Shown here one piece after another: positions 49,024-62,014 of a DNA stretch of 64,000 bases. The translations under genes were made by a program, and so were the position numbers. Source of the DNA: Candidatus Methylomirabilota bacterium (lineage in GTDB: Bacteria > Methylomirabilota > Methylomirabilia > Rokubacteriales > CSP1-6); the NCBI GenBank assembly GCA_035764725.1, contig DASTYT010000131.1:1-64000 (forward strand), written 5' to 3'. The notes under the pieces are model-generated. The model was not told the origin of the DNA and searched no databases. It saw nothing but the letters and a program-made list of their open reading frames with translations. The number at the start of each line of letters is the position of its first letter. Within the stretch, counting starts at the first letter, position 1.

Positions 49024-50162
49024 CACCGTCGCTTCTGATCGTTCCAGGGGGTCTCGATGTCGCGGCGGAACCGCTCGTTCACCTCGCGGAAGCGGGCGCG
49101 CGCCACGTCGTCGTCGTACACGTTGGTCACCGGCGGCTCGAAGAACGAGCGAATCCCGCCCGTGAGCTGCACCCCCATCTCGATGGTCGATCCCGGCGGG
49201 CCGTGCACCTTGTACCGCGGCATCACCGGATAGAGCCCGCGCTCCATGAAGAGCCGCTGCCCGTGCTCGGACAGGAGGAAGGCGAGAAACTCGCGCGCCG
49301 CCCGCGGGTGCCGCGCCCCCGCCAGAATTGCGAAGGGCTCGGGGGTGACGAAGGCCCCCTTGGGGGCCGCGAACTTGATGTCGAAGCCGGCGAGCTTTTC
49401 CTCGAATACGAAGTAGGACGGCACCCCGAATCCCACCGCGTACTCGCCCTTGGCCACGACGGTGGGGACGTCGCGGCTCGACGGCACGAACACGCCGGTG
49501 TTGGCGGCAAGCCGCTTGAGCCACTCCCAGCCATCGGCCTCGCCCCGGGACTGCAGGATGACTTCGTACGTCGCGTGGCTCGATGACGAGCGCGGGGGCG
49601 TGCATTGCGCCACCGCCCCCTTGAGCTTGGGGTTGAGCACGGCGTCCCAATCCCGCGGCTCCGGGACGCCGAGCTTCCGTAGCAGCCGGGGGCTGTAGGC
49701 GATGCCGTACACCTCGAGCGCCGTACCGACCCACGACCGGTTGACATCCTTCAGAGGAATCGGGCGGGGGGTCCCGATCGAGGCGGGAATCGCCTCCCAG
49801 ATGTCCGGCGGCAGCTCGAGACGCGTGAGGAGCTTCTGATCCGCCAAACTATGGAAGAGCGCGGGCTCGCCGCCCCAGAAGATGTCGGCCTCCGGCTGGC
49901 CCTTCCAGCTCACGATGCGGTCGTAGGACACGGGCGTGCCCGCGCGCTGCGCGCGGGCCTTGAGCGTCACCGACCAGCGCTCCTTCGCGTAGGCCGAGAA
50001 CTCCTTGAGCATGGCCTCGACGATGAACGCCGACACCGGGGTCTGGACGACCAGCTCGTCCTCGATGGGCGGGGCGGGCTGCGCGCGGAGGAGGTGAGGC
50101 GCGGCGAGAAGTGCGAGCCAGAGCGCCGCCGCCGTGACGCCGAAGAACCGAACCGTCCTCAT
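49023..50162 (-). CDS. periplasmic solute-binding protein (ferric/thiamine-type), probably a sensor
   Basis: 379 residues with a cleavable signal (residues 5-27, ending LRA). The class is the iron(III)/AfuA-like type-II binding fold: VQTPVSAFIVEAMLKEFSAY, EADIFWGGEPALFHSLADQK, PEPRDWDAVLNPKLKGAVAQ. GGAG precedes the ATG. There is no permease or ATPase gene; the next gene is the Cache-domain kinase, translationally coupled. It is therefore likely to deliver a ligand signal to the kinase, as PgtC does for PgtB. The ligand is unknown. Confidence 0.85.
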   Translation of the reverse strand: MRTVRFFGVTAAALWLALLAAPHLLRAQPAPPIEDELVVQTPVSAFIVEAMLKEFSAYAKERWSVTLKARAQRAGTPVSYDRIVSWKGQPEADIFWGGEPALFHSLADQKLLTRLELPPDIWEAIPASIGTPRPIPLKDVNRSWVGTALEVYGIAYSPRLLRKLGVPEPRDWDAVLNPKLKGAVAQCTPPRSSSSHATYEVILQSRGEADGWEWLKRLAANTGVFVPSSRDVPTVVAKGEYAVGFGVPSYFVFEEKLAGFDIKFAAPKGAFVTPEPFAILAGARHPRAAREFLAFLLSEHGQRLFMERGLYPVMPRYKVHGPPGSTIEMGVQLTGGIRSFFEPPVTNVYDDDVARARFREVNERFRRDIETPWNDQKRR

Positions 50163-50323
50163 GGAGCGCTCCAAGGGACCGCGAGACCGCGCGTGCGCGC
50201 GCGCTACATCGGCACTCACCAGAGGGGGAGTCTACCCGACGAGGGCGCGCTCGTGCTCGGCGAAATCCGGGCGCAATGCGAACGTGGTGTTACGAGATGA
50301 CTACGTCGCGCCGCCAACGCCGG

Positions 50324-50773
50324 TCAGCGCGGCTTCGTCGACGCGGCGGGGTCGAAGCTCGGCGTCCCCACCCAGCCGCTCTCCGACACGTCCACCGTGA
50401 CCCCGTCGGGCGCCGTGTACTTCACCTCGACGTTCGCGTACCGATGGGCGCCGCCCACGCCAAGGGCGGTGTTGATGTCGTCGCGGAGGGGCGCGCCGGC
50501 TGCGGCCAGCTTCTCGGTGATCTCCTCGATGTTCTCGACCTGGAAGCCGAAGTGGTGGATGCCCGTCCAGTCCTTGCCGCGCTCGACGCCGGCCACCGCG
50601 TCGTTCTTGAACTTGAGGATGGCGAGGTTCAGGTCGCCGTCGGTGAGGTAGAAGCCGCGGGTGTTCGGGTTATCGATCTTGCCCACTTCTTTCATGCCGA
50701 AGACGTCGATGTAAAACCGGGCGGTAACGTCGGGATCGGACACGCTGAGCGCGATGTGCTTGATCTTCGGCAT
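50324..50773 (-). CDS. VOC-superfamily (glyoxalase fold) protein
   Basis: 149 residues from an ATG with GGGAG six bases upstream. KIKHIALSVSDPDVTARFYI opens the first beta-alpha-beta-beta-beta module with a His ligand; IHHFGFQVENIEEITEKLAA opens the second. The end EVKYTAPDGVTVDVSESGWV carries the last acidic ligand position. The family includes ring-cleavage dioxygenases and glyoxalases; no substrate can be assigned. It follows tadA by 17 bases. Confidence 0.87.
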   Translation of the reverse strand: MPKIKHIALSVSDPDVTARFYIDVFGMKEVGKIDNPNTRGFYLTDGDLNLAILKFKNDAVAGVERGKDWTGIHHFGFQVENIEEITEKLAAAGAPLRDDINTALGVGGAHRYANVEVKYTAPDGVTVDVSESGWVGTPSFDPAASTKPR

Positions 50774-50790
50774 GGTGGAGTCTCCCTGGT

Positions 50791-51249
50791 TTAGCGACGC
50801 TTGGCCTCGAAGAACTCGCGCAGGAGGGCGGCGCTCTCGGCGCCCCGCACATCCCCGCGTACCTCCGCCTGATGATTGAGCCGCGGCTCCTCGAGGAGCC
50901 GGTAAAGCGTGCGGGCGGCGCCCGCCTTGGGATCGGGCGCGCCGTACACCACGCCCGCGACGCGCGCGAGCACGGCGGCCCCGCAGCACATGACGCACGG
51001 CTCGACGGTGGCATACAGCGTCGCGCCCCCGAGCCGGTAGTTGCCCAGCACTTGCGCCGCCGCGCGGAGCGCCAGCACCTCGGCGTGCGCCGTGGGGTCC
51101 TTGAGCCCGATCGGTTGATTGTGGCCGCGCCCGATCACACGGCCGTCGAGGACGACCACCGCGCCGACCGGGACCTCACCCGCGGCCAGGGCGGCCCGGG
51201 CCTCGTCGAGGGCATCCCCCATGAACCGCTCGTCCTGTGGCTCGACCAT
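50791..51249 (-). CDS. tadA: tRNA-specific adenosine deaminase
   Basis: 152 residues. The zinc site is complete: HAE (in DPTAHAEVLALR, with catalytic Glu) and PCVMC (in ATVEPCVMCCGAAVL). The family phrase VPVGAVVVLDGRVIGRGHNQ and ARTLYRLL fit TadA. It converts A34 to inosine in tRNA-Arg(ACG), whose gene lies 106 bases upstream on the same strand. Start chosen at the ATG before VEPQDERFM; a longer frame runs toward the tRNA gene. Confidence 0.93.
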   Translation of the reverse strand: MVEPQDERFMGDALDEARAALAAGEVPVGAVVVLDGRVIGRGHNQPIGLKDPTAHAEVLALRAAAQVLGNYRLGGATLYATVEPCVMCCGAAVLARVAGVVYGAPDPKAGAARTLYRLLEEPRLNHQAEVRGDVRGAESAALLREFFEAKRR

Positions 51250-51354
51250 CTCCCGCCTTCGGACTGCCTGTTCCCCCCGGCGTGTCCCGCCGGATCCGGA
51301 GTCCCGGACCACTCGGAGCGGCAGGAGGACGGTTCCCCGCCCTCCTGCCCCGAA

Positions 51355-51431
51355 TGGCGCGCCCTAGAGGAGTCGAACCTCTGACCTTCGGATTCGTAGT
51401 CCGACGCTCTATCCAACTGAGCTAAGGGCGC
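51355..51431 (-). tRNA. tRNA-Arg (ACG), CCA encoded
   Basis: Acceptor GCGCCCT/AGGGCGC, discriminator G, encoded CCA. Anticodon loop CTACGAA in stem CGGA/TCCG. A34 is the substrate of TadA, encoded just downstream. Confidence 0.95.
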
Positions 51432-51434
51432 ATC

Positions 51435-51528
51435 TGGCGGAGAGGCCGGGATTCGAACCCGGGACAGAGGTTTTGCCCCTGTAACCGCTTAGCAGGCGGC
51501 TGCCTTCGGCCGACTCGGCCACCTCTCC
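51435..51528 (-). tRNA. tRNA-Ser (GCT), CCA encoded
   Basis: A class II tRNA with acceptor GGAGAGG/CCTCTCC, discriminator G and encoded CCA. The anticodon loop is CTGCTAA between CCGC and GCGG. Long variable arm. It is separated from tRNA-Arg by three bases. Confidence 0.95.
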
Positions 51529-51582
51529 AAACAGTAAAGCCTACAGAGTATAAGGCATTATACCCGCGTGGAGGAGACCCCT

Positions 51583-53328
51583 ATGAGCCGTATGCGGCTG
51601 CTGTTCCGGGATGCCTGGGCGATCACCAAACCCTACTGGTTCTCCGAGGACCGCTGGGCGGGACGCGGCCTGCTGGTCGCCGTCATCGCGCTCAACCTCG
51701 GCATCGTGGGCATCAACGTCCTGCTCAACCAGTGGAACAACACGTTCTACAACGCGTTGCAGGACAAGGACTACGCGGTCTTCACGCAGCAGCTCTTCAA
51801 GTTCACCTACCTCGCCGCTGCCTACATCGTGCTGGCGGTGTATCAGCTCTATCTGAACCAGATGCTCCAGATCCGCTGGCGCCGCTGGCTCACCGAGCGC
51901 TACCTGGGCGCCTGGCTGCGCGACAAATCGTACTACCGGATGCAGCTCCACGCCGCCGAGACCGACAACCCCGACCAGCGCATCTCCGAGGATCTGCGCC
52001 TGTTCGTCTCGACCACGCTGGGCCTCTCGCTGGGCATGCTGCGCGCGGTGGTCACGCTGGTCTCCTTCGTGGCGATTCTCTGGTCCCTCTCGGGGCCGCT
52101 CACGATCCCGTGGGTCGACGTCACCGTGCCGGGCTACATGGTCTGGGCCGCCCTGCTCTACGCGATCGTGGGCACCTGGCTCACGGACTTGATCGGCCGC
52201 CCCCTCGTGATGCTGAACTACAATCAGCAGCGCTACGAGGCGGACTTTCGCTTCTCGCTGGTGCGCTTCCGCGAGAACACGGAAGGGGTCGCCCTCTATC
52301 ACGGCGAGGCCGACGAGCTGCGCGGCTTCCGTGAGCGATTCGGGAACGTGGTCCAGAACTGGTGGGCGATCATGCGCCAGCAGAAGCGCCTCACCTCGTT
52401 CACCGCGGGCTACGGCCAGGCCGCGATCATCTTCCCCTTCGTGGTGGCGGCGCCGCGCTATTTCCGGGGCGAGTTCGCGCTGGGAGGCCTCATGCAAACC
52501 GCCTCCGCCTTCGGCCAGGTGCAGGACGCGCTCTCCTACATCGTCTCGAGTTACACCGACATCGCGGAGTGGCGCGCCGTGGTGGCCCGGCTCGGCGGCT
52601 TCGGGCGCGCCCTCGAGGACGTGCGGGCAGAGGCCTCCGTCCAGGGGATCCGTCGTGACGAGGCGACCGGCCGCGGGCTCGTGGTCGATCGCGTGAGCCT
52701 CGGCCTGCCGGACGGCCGCGCGCTCGTGGACGACATCTCGTTCAGCCTGCGCAAGGGCGACACCGCCCTGATCAGCGGCCCCTCCGGCTCGGGCAAGAGC
52801 ACGCTGTTCCGCGCGATCGCCGGCATCTGGCCCTTCGGCCACGGCCGCGTCACGATGCCGGCGGGCGACCGGGTCCTCTTCCTGCCGCAGAAGCCCTATC
52901 TGCCGCTGGGCACGATCCGGGAGGTCGTGAGCTATCCGGCGCCGCCCGACGGCGCCTCGGACGCGACCCTGCGTGAGGCCCTCGAGGCCGTGGGGCTGCC
53001 CGAGTTGACCGGGCGGCTGGACGAGTCCGCCAACTGGGCGCTGCGCCTGTCGCCGGGCGAGCAGCAGCGTATCGCCTTCGCCCGCGCCCTCGTGCAGAAG
53101 CCCGACTGGCTCTTCCTCGACGAGGCCACGTCGGCCGTCGACGAGCAGAACGAGGCGCGCCTCTACGCCCTCCTGCGCGAGCGGCTCCCCGCCGCCACCC
53201 TGTTCAGCGTGGGCCACCGGAGCACGCTCCGGCCGTTCCACGCGCGGCGACTGGTCGTGACGCCCGCGGCCGCCGACAACGGCGGCGCCGGGCCAGGGCG
53301 CATCGCGGAGGTCGCGCAGCCGGCCTGA
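51583..53328 (+). CDS. SbmA/BacA-like ABC transporter (fused permease and ATPase)
   Basis: 581 residues. The N-terminal half has about six membrane helices with the SbmA/YddA pattern LLNQWNNTFYNALQDKDYAV and ENTEGVALYHGEADELRGFR. The ATPase has Walker A GPSGSGKST near residue 408, signature LSPGEQQR, and Walker B WLFLDEATSA. The ATG follows GGAGGAG; an in-frame GTG at 51568 is less likely. Relatives (YddA, BacA, ABCD) move peptides, vitamin B12 or fatty acyl-CoA; which applies here is unknown. Confidence 0.9.
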   Translation: MSRMRLLFRDAWAITKPYWFSEDRWAGRGLLVAVIALNLGIVGINVLLNQWNNTFYNALQDKDYAVFTQQLFKFTYLAAAYIVLAVYQLYLNQMLQIRWRRWLTERYLGAWLRDKSYYRMQLHAAETDNPDQRISEDLRLFVSTTLGLSLGMLRAVVTLVSFVAILWSLSGPLTIPWVDVTVPGYMVWAALLYAIVGTWLTDLIGRPLVMLNYNQQRYEADFRFSLVRFRENTEGVALYHGEADELRGFRERFGNVVQNWWAIMRQQKRLTSFTAGYGQAAIIFPFVVAAPRYFRGEFALGGLMQTASAFGQVQDALSYIVSSYTDIAEWRAVVARLGGFGRALEDVRAEASVQGIRRDEATGRGLVVDRVSLGLPDGRALVDDISFSLRKGDTALISGPSGSGKSTLFRAIAGIWPFGHGRVTMPAGDRVLFLPQKPYLPLGTIREVVSYPAPPDGASDATLREALEAVGLPELTGRLDESANWALRLSPGEQQRIAFARALVQKPDWLFLDEATSAVDEQNEARLYALLRERLPAATLFSVGHRSTLRPFHARRLVVTPAAADNGGAGPGRIAEVAQPA

Positions 53329-53348
53329 GGCGAGGCGGCGGGGAAAAA

Positions 53349-53438
53349 TGGCGGAGGGGGAGGGATTCGAACCCCCGATCCCTTGCGGGATTCCGGTTTT
53401 CAAGACCGGCGCCTTCAACCGGACTCGGCCACCCCTCC
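53349..53438 (-). tRNA. tRNA-Ser (TGA), CCA encoded
   Basis: A class II tRNA with acceptor GGAGGGG/CCCCTCC, discriminator G and encoded CCA. The anticodon loop is CTTGAAA between CCGGT and ACCGG. It lies 46 bases downstream of serS on the same strand. Confidence 0.95.
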
Positions 53439-53484
53439 GACGCGGCGGGCGCGCGGCGTCAGTCTATCGTAAGAGGCCGCCCGC

Positions 53485-54771
53485 CTAGGTCGTGATCCGC
53501 TCGACCCCGCCCATGTAGGGCCGCAGGACGGCGGGAATGGTCACGGAGCCGTCCGCCTCCTGGTAGTTCTCCAGCACCGCGACCAGCGTCCGACCCACCG
53601 CCAGCCCCGAGCCGTTGAGGGTATGGCACAGCTCGGGCTTGCCGCCCCCCGCGGGCCGGAACTTGAGATCGAGGCGGCGGGCCTGGAAGGCCTCGCAGTT
53701 CGAGCACGAGGAGATCTCGCGGTACTTCCCCTGCCCCGGGAGCCACACCTCGATGTCGTAGCCCTTCGCGGCGGTGAAGCCCATGTCGCCGGCGCAGTGA
53801 AGGACCACGCGATAGGGGATCTCGAGGCGCTTCAGCACCTCTTCCGCCTCGACGACCATCGACTCCAGCTCGTCATAGGACTGGGCCGGCGTCGTCACCT
53901 TGACCAGCTCGACCTTGTCGAACTGATGCTGGCGGATCATGCCCTTCATGTCCTTGCCGTAGGTGCCGGCCTCGCGGCGGTAGCAGGGCGTGAAGGCGGT
54001 GTAGCGGCGCGGCAGCGTCGCCTCCGCGAGCGTCTCGTCCGCGTGCAGCGCGGTGAGCGGCACCTCGGCGGTGGGAATCAGGTAGAGCAGCCGGTTCTCG
54101 TCGGCCTCGTGCGTCTTGAAGAGCCCGTCCTCGAACTTCGGGAGCTGCCCAGTGCGCAGCATTGTGCTGCCGCTCACGAGCTGGGGCACCCAGACCTCCG
54201 TGTAGCCGTGCTCGCGGGTGTGGAGATCCAGCATGAACTGGGCGAGCGCCCGTGACAGGCGGGCCGCCGCCCCCCACATCACGGTGAAGCGCGACTTGGC
54301 CATCTTGACCGCGCGGGCGAAGTCCAGCACGCCAAGGGCCTCGCCCAGCACGTCGTGGGACTTGGGCTCGAAGGCGAACTGGCGCGGCTGCCCCCAGCGG
54401 CGGATCTCGACGTTCTCGTCCTCGGTGGTGCCGGGGGGCACGGAGGGGTGCGGCAGGTTCGGGAGCTGCAACAGCAGCGTCTCGACCTCCGCGTCGGCCT
54501 GCTTGACGGCGGCGTCGAGCTCCTTGATGCGCTCGCCGACCTCGCGCATCCGCGCCATGACCGCCTCGGGATTCTCCCCGCGACGCTTGGCCTGGCCGAT
54601 GGCCTCGGAGGCACGGTTGCGCTCGGCCTTGAGCGTCTCGACCTCGGCGATGAGGCGGCGGCGCTCGGCGTCCTTCCCGACGGTCTCGCGCACGAGTTCG
54701 GCCCCGCCGCGATCGCGCAGCCCGCGCTCCACCGCCTCGGGATCTTCGCGGAGGAGCCGGATGTCCAGCAT
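53485..54771 (-). CDS. serS: seryl-tRNA synthetase
   Basis: 428 residues, standard length. An N-terminal coiled-coil arm (residues 30-100) grips the long variable arm of tRNA-Ser. The class II catalytic core has motif 1 around LSRALAQFMLDLHTREHGYT, motif 2 in TPCYRREAGTYGKDMKGMIR (Arg pair), and motif 3 in LAVGRTLVAVLENYQEADGS. It charges serine to the tRNA-Ser genes, all four of which are in this window. It follows gyrA by 12 bases. Confidence 0.95.
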   Translation of the reverse strand: MLDIRLLREDPEAVERGLRDRGGAELVRETVGKDAERRRLIAEVETLKAERNRASEAIGQAKRRGENPEAVMARMREVGERIKELDAAVKQADAEVETLLLQLPNLPHPSVPPGTTEDENVEIRRWGQPRQFAFEPKSHDVLGEALGVLDFARAVKMAKSRFTVMWGAAARLSRALAQFMLDLHTREHGYTEVWVPQLVSGSTMLRTGQLPKFEDGLFKTHEADENRLLYLIPTAEVPLTALHADETLAEATLPRRYTAFTPCYRREAGTYGKDMKGMIRQHQFDKVELVKVTTPAQSYDELESMVVEAEEVLKRLEIPYRVVLHCAGDMGFTAAKGYDIEVWLPGQGKYREISSCSNCEAFQARRLDLKFRPAGGGKPELCHTLNGSGLAVGRTLVAVLENYQEADGSVTIPAVLRPYMGGVERITT

Positions 54772-54783
54772 GCGCGCGCCGCG

Positions 54784-57222
54784 CTAGACGGTGGCGGCGG
54801 GCGTCTGCTCGGCCTCGACGCGCGCCAGGCTTCCCACCTTGTCGTCGTCGTCGAGGTCCACGATGCGCACACCCATGGTGTTGCGGCCCTGGAGCTTCAC
54901 GTCGCTGGCGTGGAAGCGGATCATCTTGCCCTTGGTCGTGACGAGGAGGACGTCGTCCTCCTCGCGCACCTGGAGCATCCCCACCACCGGGCCGTTGCGC
55001 CCTTCCGTCTTGATGTCGATGATGCCCTTGCCGGCACGGCCCTGCAGCCGATACTCTTCGAGGGGCGTGCGCTTGCCGTACCCGCGCTCGGTGACGGTGA
55101 GGATGCTCGCGCCCTCCTGGATCACATCGGCGCAGATGACCGCGTCGCCCTCGTCCACGTCGATGCCGCGGACGCCGGAGGCGCCGCGCCCCATGGGCCG
55201 CACCTCCTCCTCGCTGAAGCGGATGATCATGCCGGTGCGGGTGGCGAGCAGGACTTCACGCTGACCGTCGGTGCGGCGCGCCCCCATGACCTCGTCGCCC
55301 TCCTCGAGCGTGATGGCCTGAATGCCGCCCGCGCGAGGATGCGAGAAGGCCGCCACCTCGGTCTTCTTCACCTTGCCCTGCCGCGTGGCGAAGAAGATGT
55401 AGCCGCCGGTCTCGAAGTCCCGCACGGGCACGCAGGTGGCGACGGCCTCGCCCTCAGACAGCGCGAGCACGTTGGCCATCGCCTTGCCCTTGGCCGCGCG
55501 CCCACCCTCGGGGATCTCGTGCACCTTGAGCCAGTGAACCTTGCCCTTGTTGGTGAAGAACAGGAGGTGGGAGTGCGTGGAGGCGACGAAGAGATCGTCC
55601 ACGATGTCCTCTTCCTTCGTCTCCATCCCGGTGACGCCCTTGCCGCCGCGCCGCTGACTCCGGTACGACTCCACGTGGGTCCGCTTGATGTAGCCGGAGC
55701 GGGTGATCGTCACGACCATGTCCTCGTCGGCAAGGAGGTCCTCGATGGTGAGGTCGGTGGTCTCGGCGAGGATCTCCGTGCGCCGCGCGTCGCCGAACTC
55801 CTCCTTCAGCGCGAGCAGCTCGTCGCGGATGATGCCCATCAGCCGCTGCTCGGAGGCGAGGATGCCCTTGAGGTCCGCGATGAGCGCCAGAGTCTGCTCA
55901 TGCTCCTCCACGATCTTGTGCCGCTCGAGCTGAGTCAGGCGCTGCAGGCGCATGTCCAGGATGGCGCGCGCCTGGATCTCGGAGAGCTGGAGGCGCCGCA
56001 TCAACCCCTCGCGGGCGGCGTCGGGATTCTCGGCGCCGCGGATGATCGCGATCACGAGGTCGAGCGCGTCGACCGCCTTGCGCAGCCCCTCGAGGATGTG
56101 GGCGCGCTCCTCCGCGCGGGCGAGATCGTACTTCGTCCGACGGGTGACGATCTCGCGGCGGAAGGCGACGAACTCCTGGAGCATCTGGCGAAGGTTGACG
56201 ACCTGCGGGCGCCGCGCCACCAGCGCGAGCATGATGATGCCGAAGGTCGTCTGCATCTGCGTGTGCTTGTAGAGCTGGTTGATGACGATCTGCGGGATCT
56301 CCCCGCGCCCCAGCTCGAGCACGATGCGAATGCCCTCGCGATTCGACTCGTCGCGCCGCTCGGAAATGCCCTCGATCTTCTTCTCGCGCATCAGCTCGCC
56401 GATGCGCTCGATGAGCGTCGCCTTGTTCACCTGGTACGGCAGCTCGCTGATGATGATGGCCTCGCGGCCGCCCCGGAGCTTCTCCACGTGCGCCTTCGCG
56501 CGCAGCGTGATGATGCCCCGTCCCGTCGTGTAGGCCTCGGTGATCCCGTTCCGCCCGTAGATGTAGCCGGCGGTGGGGAAGTCGGGTCCGGGGATCACCT
56601 TCATCAGCTGCTCGATGGTGACCTCGTGGTTGTCGATCAGCATCACCAGCCCATCCACCACCTCGCCCAGGTTGTGGGGCGGAATGTTGGTGGCCATGCC
56701 CACCGCGATGCCGGAGGAGCCGTTGACGAGGAGGTTCGGGAGCCGCGTGGGCAGGACGACCGGCTCCTGCTCGTTCTCGTCGTAGTTCGGGACGAAGTCG
56801 ACGGTGTCCTTCTCGATGTCGGCGATCATCTCGTGCGCGATCTTGGCCATGCGCGACTCGGTGTAGCGCATCGCCGCCGCCGGATCGCCGTCGATCGAGC
56901 CGAAGTTCCCCTGCCCGTCCACGAGGGGATAGCGGAGCGAGAACTCCTGCACCATCCGCACGAGCGCCTCGTAGATGGGGGCATCGCCGTGCGGGTGGAA
57001 CTTGCCCATGCAGTCCCCGACGATGCGGGCCGACTTCTTGTACGCGCGGTTCCACGAGACGCCGATCAGGTTCATCGTGTGGAGCACGCGTCGGTGCACC
57101 GGCTTCAAGCCGTCGCGGATGTCGGGCAACGCGCGTCCGACGATGACGGACATCGCGTAGTCGAGATACGACTTCCGCATCTCCTCTTCGATGGGAACCG
57201 GGGTCTGCCGTTCGGGGGACAT
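54784..57222 (-). CDS. gyrA: DNA gyrase subunit A
   Basis: 812 residues. The catalytic Tyr is in [11 protein letters not shown]; the GyrA box QRRGGKG is in the C-terminal domain, marking true gyrase and not topoisomerase IV. The beta-pinwheel repeats end near residue 795 with a short acidic tail. In the quinolone region the sequence is [15 protein letters not shown], with Ala at the position of E. coli Ser83 (residue 81) and Glu for Asp87 (residue 85). It lies 25 bases after gyrB. Confidence 0.96.
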   Translation of the reverse strand: MSPERQTPVPIEEEMRKSYLDYAMSVIVGRALPDIRDGLKPVHRRVLHTMNLIGVSWNRAYKKSARIVGDCMGKFHPHGDAPIYEALVRMVQEFSLRYPLVDGQGNFGSIDGDPAAAMRYTESRMAKIAHEMIADIEKDTVDFVPNYDENEQEPVVLPTRLPNLLVNGSSGIAVGMATNIPPHNLGEVVDGLVMLIDNHEVTIEQLMKVIPGPDFPTAGYIYGRNGITEAYTTGRGIITLRAKAHVEKLRGGREAIIISELPYQVNKATLIERIGELMREKKIEGISERRDESNREGIRIVLELGRGEIPQIVINQLYKHTQMQTTFGIIMLALVARRPQVVNLRQMLQEFVAFRREIVTRRTKYDLARAEERAHILEGLRKAVDALDLVIAIIRGAENPDAAREGLMRRLQLSEIQARAILDMRLQRLTQLERHKIVEEHEQTLALIADLKGILASEQRLMGIIRDELLALKEEFGDARRTEILAETTDLTIEDLLADEDMVVTITRSGYIKRTHVESYRSQRRGGKGVTGMETKEEDIVDDLFVASTHSHLLFFTNKGKVHWLKVHEIPEGGRAAKGKAMANVLALSEGEAVATCVPVRDFETGGYIFFATRQGKVKKTEVAAFSHPRAGGIQAITLEEGDEVMGARRTDGQREVLLATRTGMIIRFSEEEVRPMGRGASGVRGIDVDEGDAVICADVIQEGASILTVTERGYGKRTPLEEYRLQGRAGKGIIDIKTEGRNGPVVGMLQVREEDDVLLVTTKGKMIRFHASDVKLQGRNTMGVRIVDLDDDDKVGSLARVEAEQTPAATV

Positions 57223-57247
57223 GGGACTCCTTGGAGCCGGGTACCGC

Positions 57248-60732
<3,485 letters not shown>

Positions 60733-60756
60733 CCGGGATTCGCTCCTCCGTGCGTC

Positions 60757-61851
60757 CTAAATCCGCATGGGCATTATAACACACAGCGACCCCTCCTCCT
60801 CGAAGCTCCGCACCACTCCGGGGCTCATTCCGTCCTTCAGTTCGAGGACGATTTGCTCGCTCGTCTGCGCGGTCAGGGCGTCGAGGAGATAGCGCGAGTT
60901 GAACCCGATCGTGATCTCCTCGCCCGTCGCCTCGACCTCCAGGCTTTCCTCCGCCTCGCCGTAGTCCGGGTGATACGCGCTCAGCTTGAGCGAGCCCGGC
61001 GAGAGGGTGAGCTTGACCGGCTTGGTCCGCTCTTCCGACAGGACGGACACCCGCCGTAGCGCCGCGCTGAGCGCCGCCCGCGAGATCGTGATCTTCCGGG
61101 GGTGCGCCTTGGGCACCACCTGCTCGTAGTTCGGGAACGTCCCCTCGATGAGCCGGGCCATCAGGAGGGTATTGGGCATCTGCAGGACGAACTGGTTGTC
61201 GCTCACCGAGACCTGGACCTCTTCCCCCGACCCCACAATGCGGGCGATCTCCTGCACCGCCTTACGCGGCACGATCCCGGACACGTTCGCTCCCCCGTTG
61301 ACGAGGGGCCGGCTGGCCACCGCGAGCCGGTGGCCATCGGTCGCCACCAGGCGCAGCTCCTTGCCGAGGACCGTAAACAGCACGCCGTTCAAGGCGTAGC
61401 GGCTCTCGTCGTGCGAGATGGCGAAGCTCGTCTGGGCCAGCATGTCGCGCAGCACCTTGCCGTCGAGGCTGATCCACGAGGCGGCCTCCCCCGCCCCGAC
61501 CGCGGGAAACTCATCGGGCACGAGCCCGACCAGCTTGTACGACGCGCCGCCGCACTTGAGCGCGACCCAGGCATTGTCCTGGACGCGAATGGCCAGGGGC
61601 GCCGCCGGCAACTCCTTGACGATCTCGGTCAGCTTGCGCGCCGAGATCGTGATGGAGCCCTGCTTGGTGACCTTCGCGGGGACGGACACCCGCACCCCCA
61701 CTTCCAGATCGGTCGCCGTCAGCCGCACCGACTCCGCCGAGGCCTCGACGAGAACATTGGCGAGGATCGGCAATGTCTGCCGCGGCTCGACGATGTTGTG
61801 TACGAGCTGGAGGCCCCGGATGAAGGCATCGCGGTCCACATGGACTTCCAT
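60757..61851 (-). CDS. dnaN: DNA polymerase III beta subunit (sliding clamp)
   Basis: 364 residues, standard for the clamp. Three topologically alike domains; recognisable pieces are LVHNIVEPRQTLPILANVLV, SFAISHDESRYALNGVLFTV, VATDGHRLAVASRPL and the end VVRSFEEEGSLCVIMPMRI. GGGAG precedes the ATG. It tethers the replicase to DNA. It lies downstream of dnaA across a 163-base gap with weak DnaA-box-like sites. Confidence 0.96.
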   Translation of the reverse strand: MEVHVDRDAFIRGLQLVHNIVEPRQTLPILANVLVEASAESVRLTATDLEVGVRVSVPAKVTKQGSITISARKLTEIVKELPAAPLAIRVQDNAWVALKCGGASYKLVGLVPDEFPAVGAGEAASWISLDGKVLRDMLAQTSFAISHDESRYALNGVLFTVLGKELRLVATDGHRLAVASRPLVNGGANVSGIVPRKAVQEIARIVGSGEEVQVSVSDNQFVLQMPNTLLMARLIEGTFPNYEQVVPKAHPRKITISRAALSAALRRVSVLSEERTKPVKLTLSPGSLKLSAYHPDYGEAEESLEVEATGEEITIGFNSRYLLDALTAQTSEQIVLELKDGMSPGVVRSFEEEGSLCVIMPMRI

Positions 61852-62014
61852 GAGGGTTCTCCCTTGTCAGGAAAGAAAGAAAGACACTACCGTCGTCGGC
61901 GTAGACGTAAGTGGTGTGGACGATGGGGAACACGCGTCGCGCCCGCGGTGGCGCGGACTTCCGCGAGCGCGCGGCTGTGGATGCCGGCGTGGATAGTGAG
62001 GGAAGTCCTGTGGG
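61852..62014. other. dnaA-dnaN intergenic region with weak DnaA-box-like sites
   Basis: Plus-strand TGTGGATGC (61977) and CGTGGATAG (61989) differ from the DnaA box TGTGGATAA at two bases each. A purine-rich run AAAGAAAGAAAG lies near dnaN. No strong AT-rich segment is seen, so this is a secondary candidate for origin function. Confidence 0.4.
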
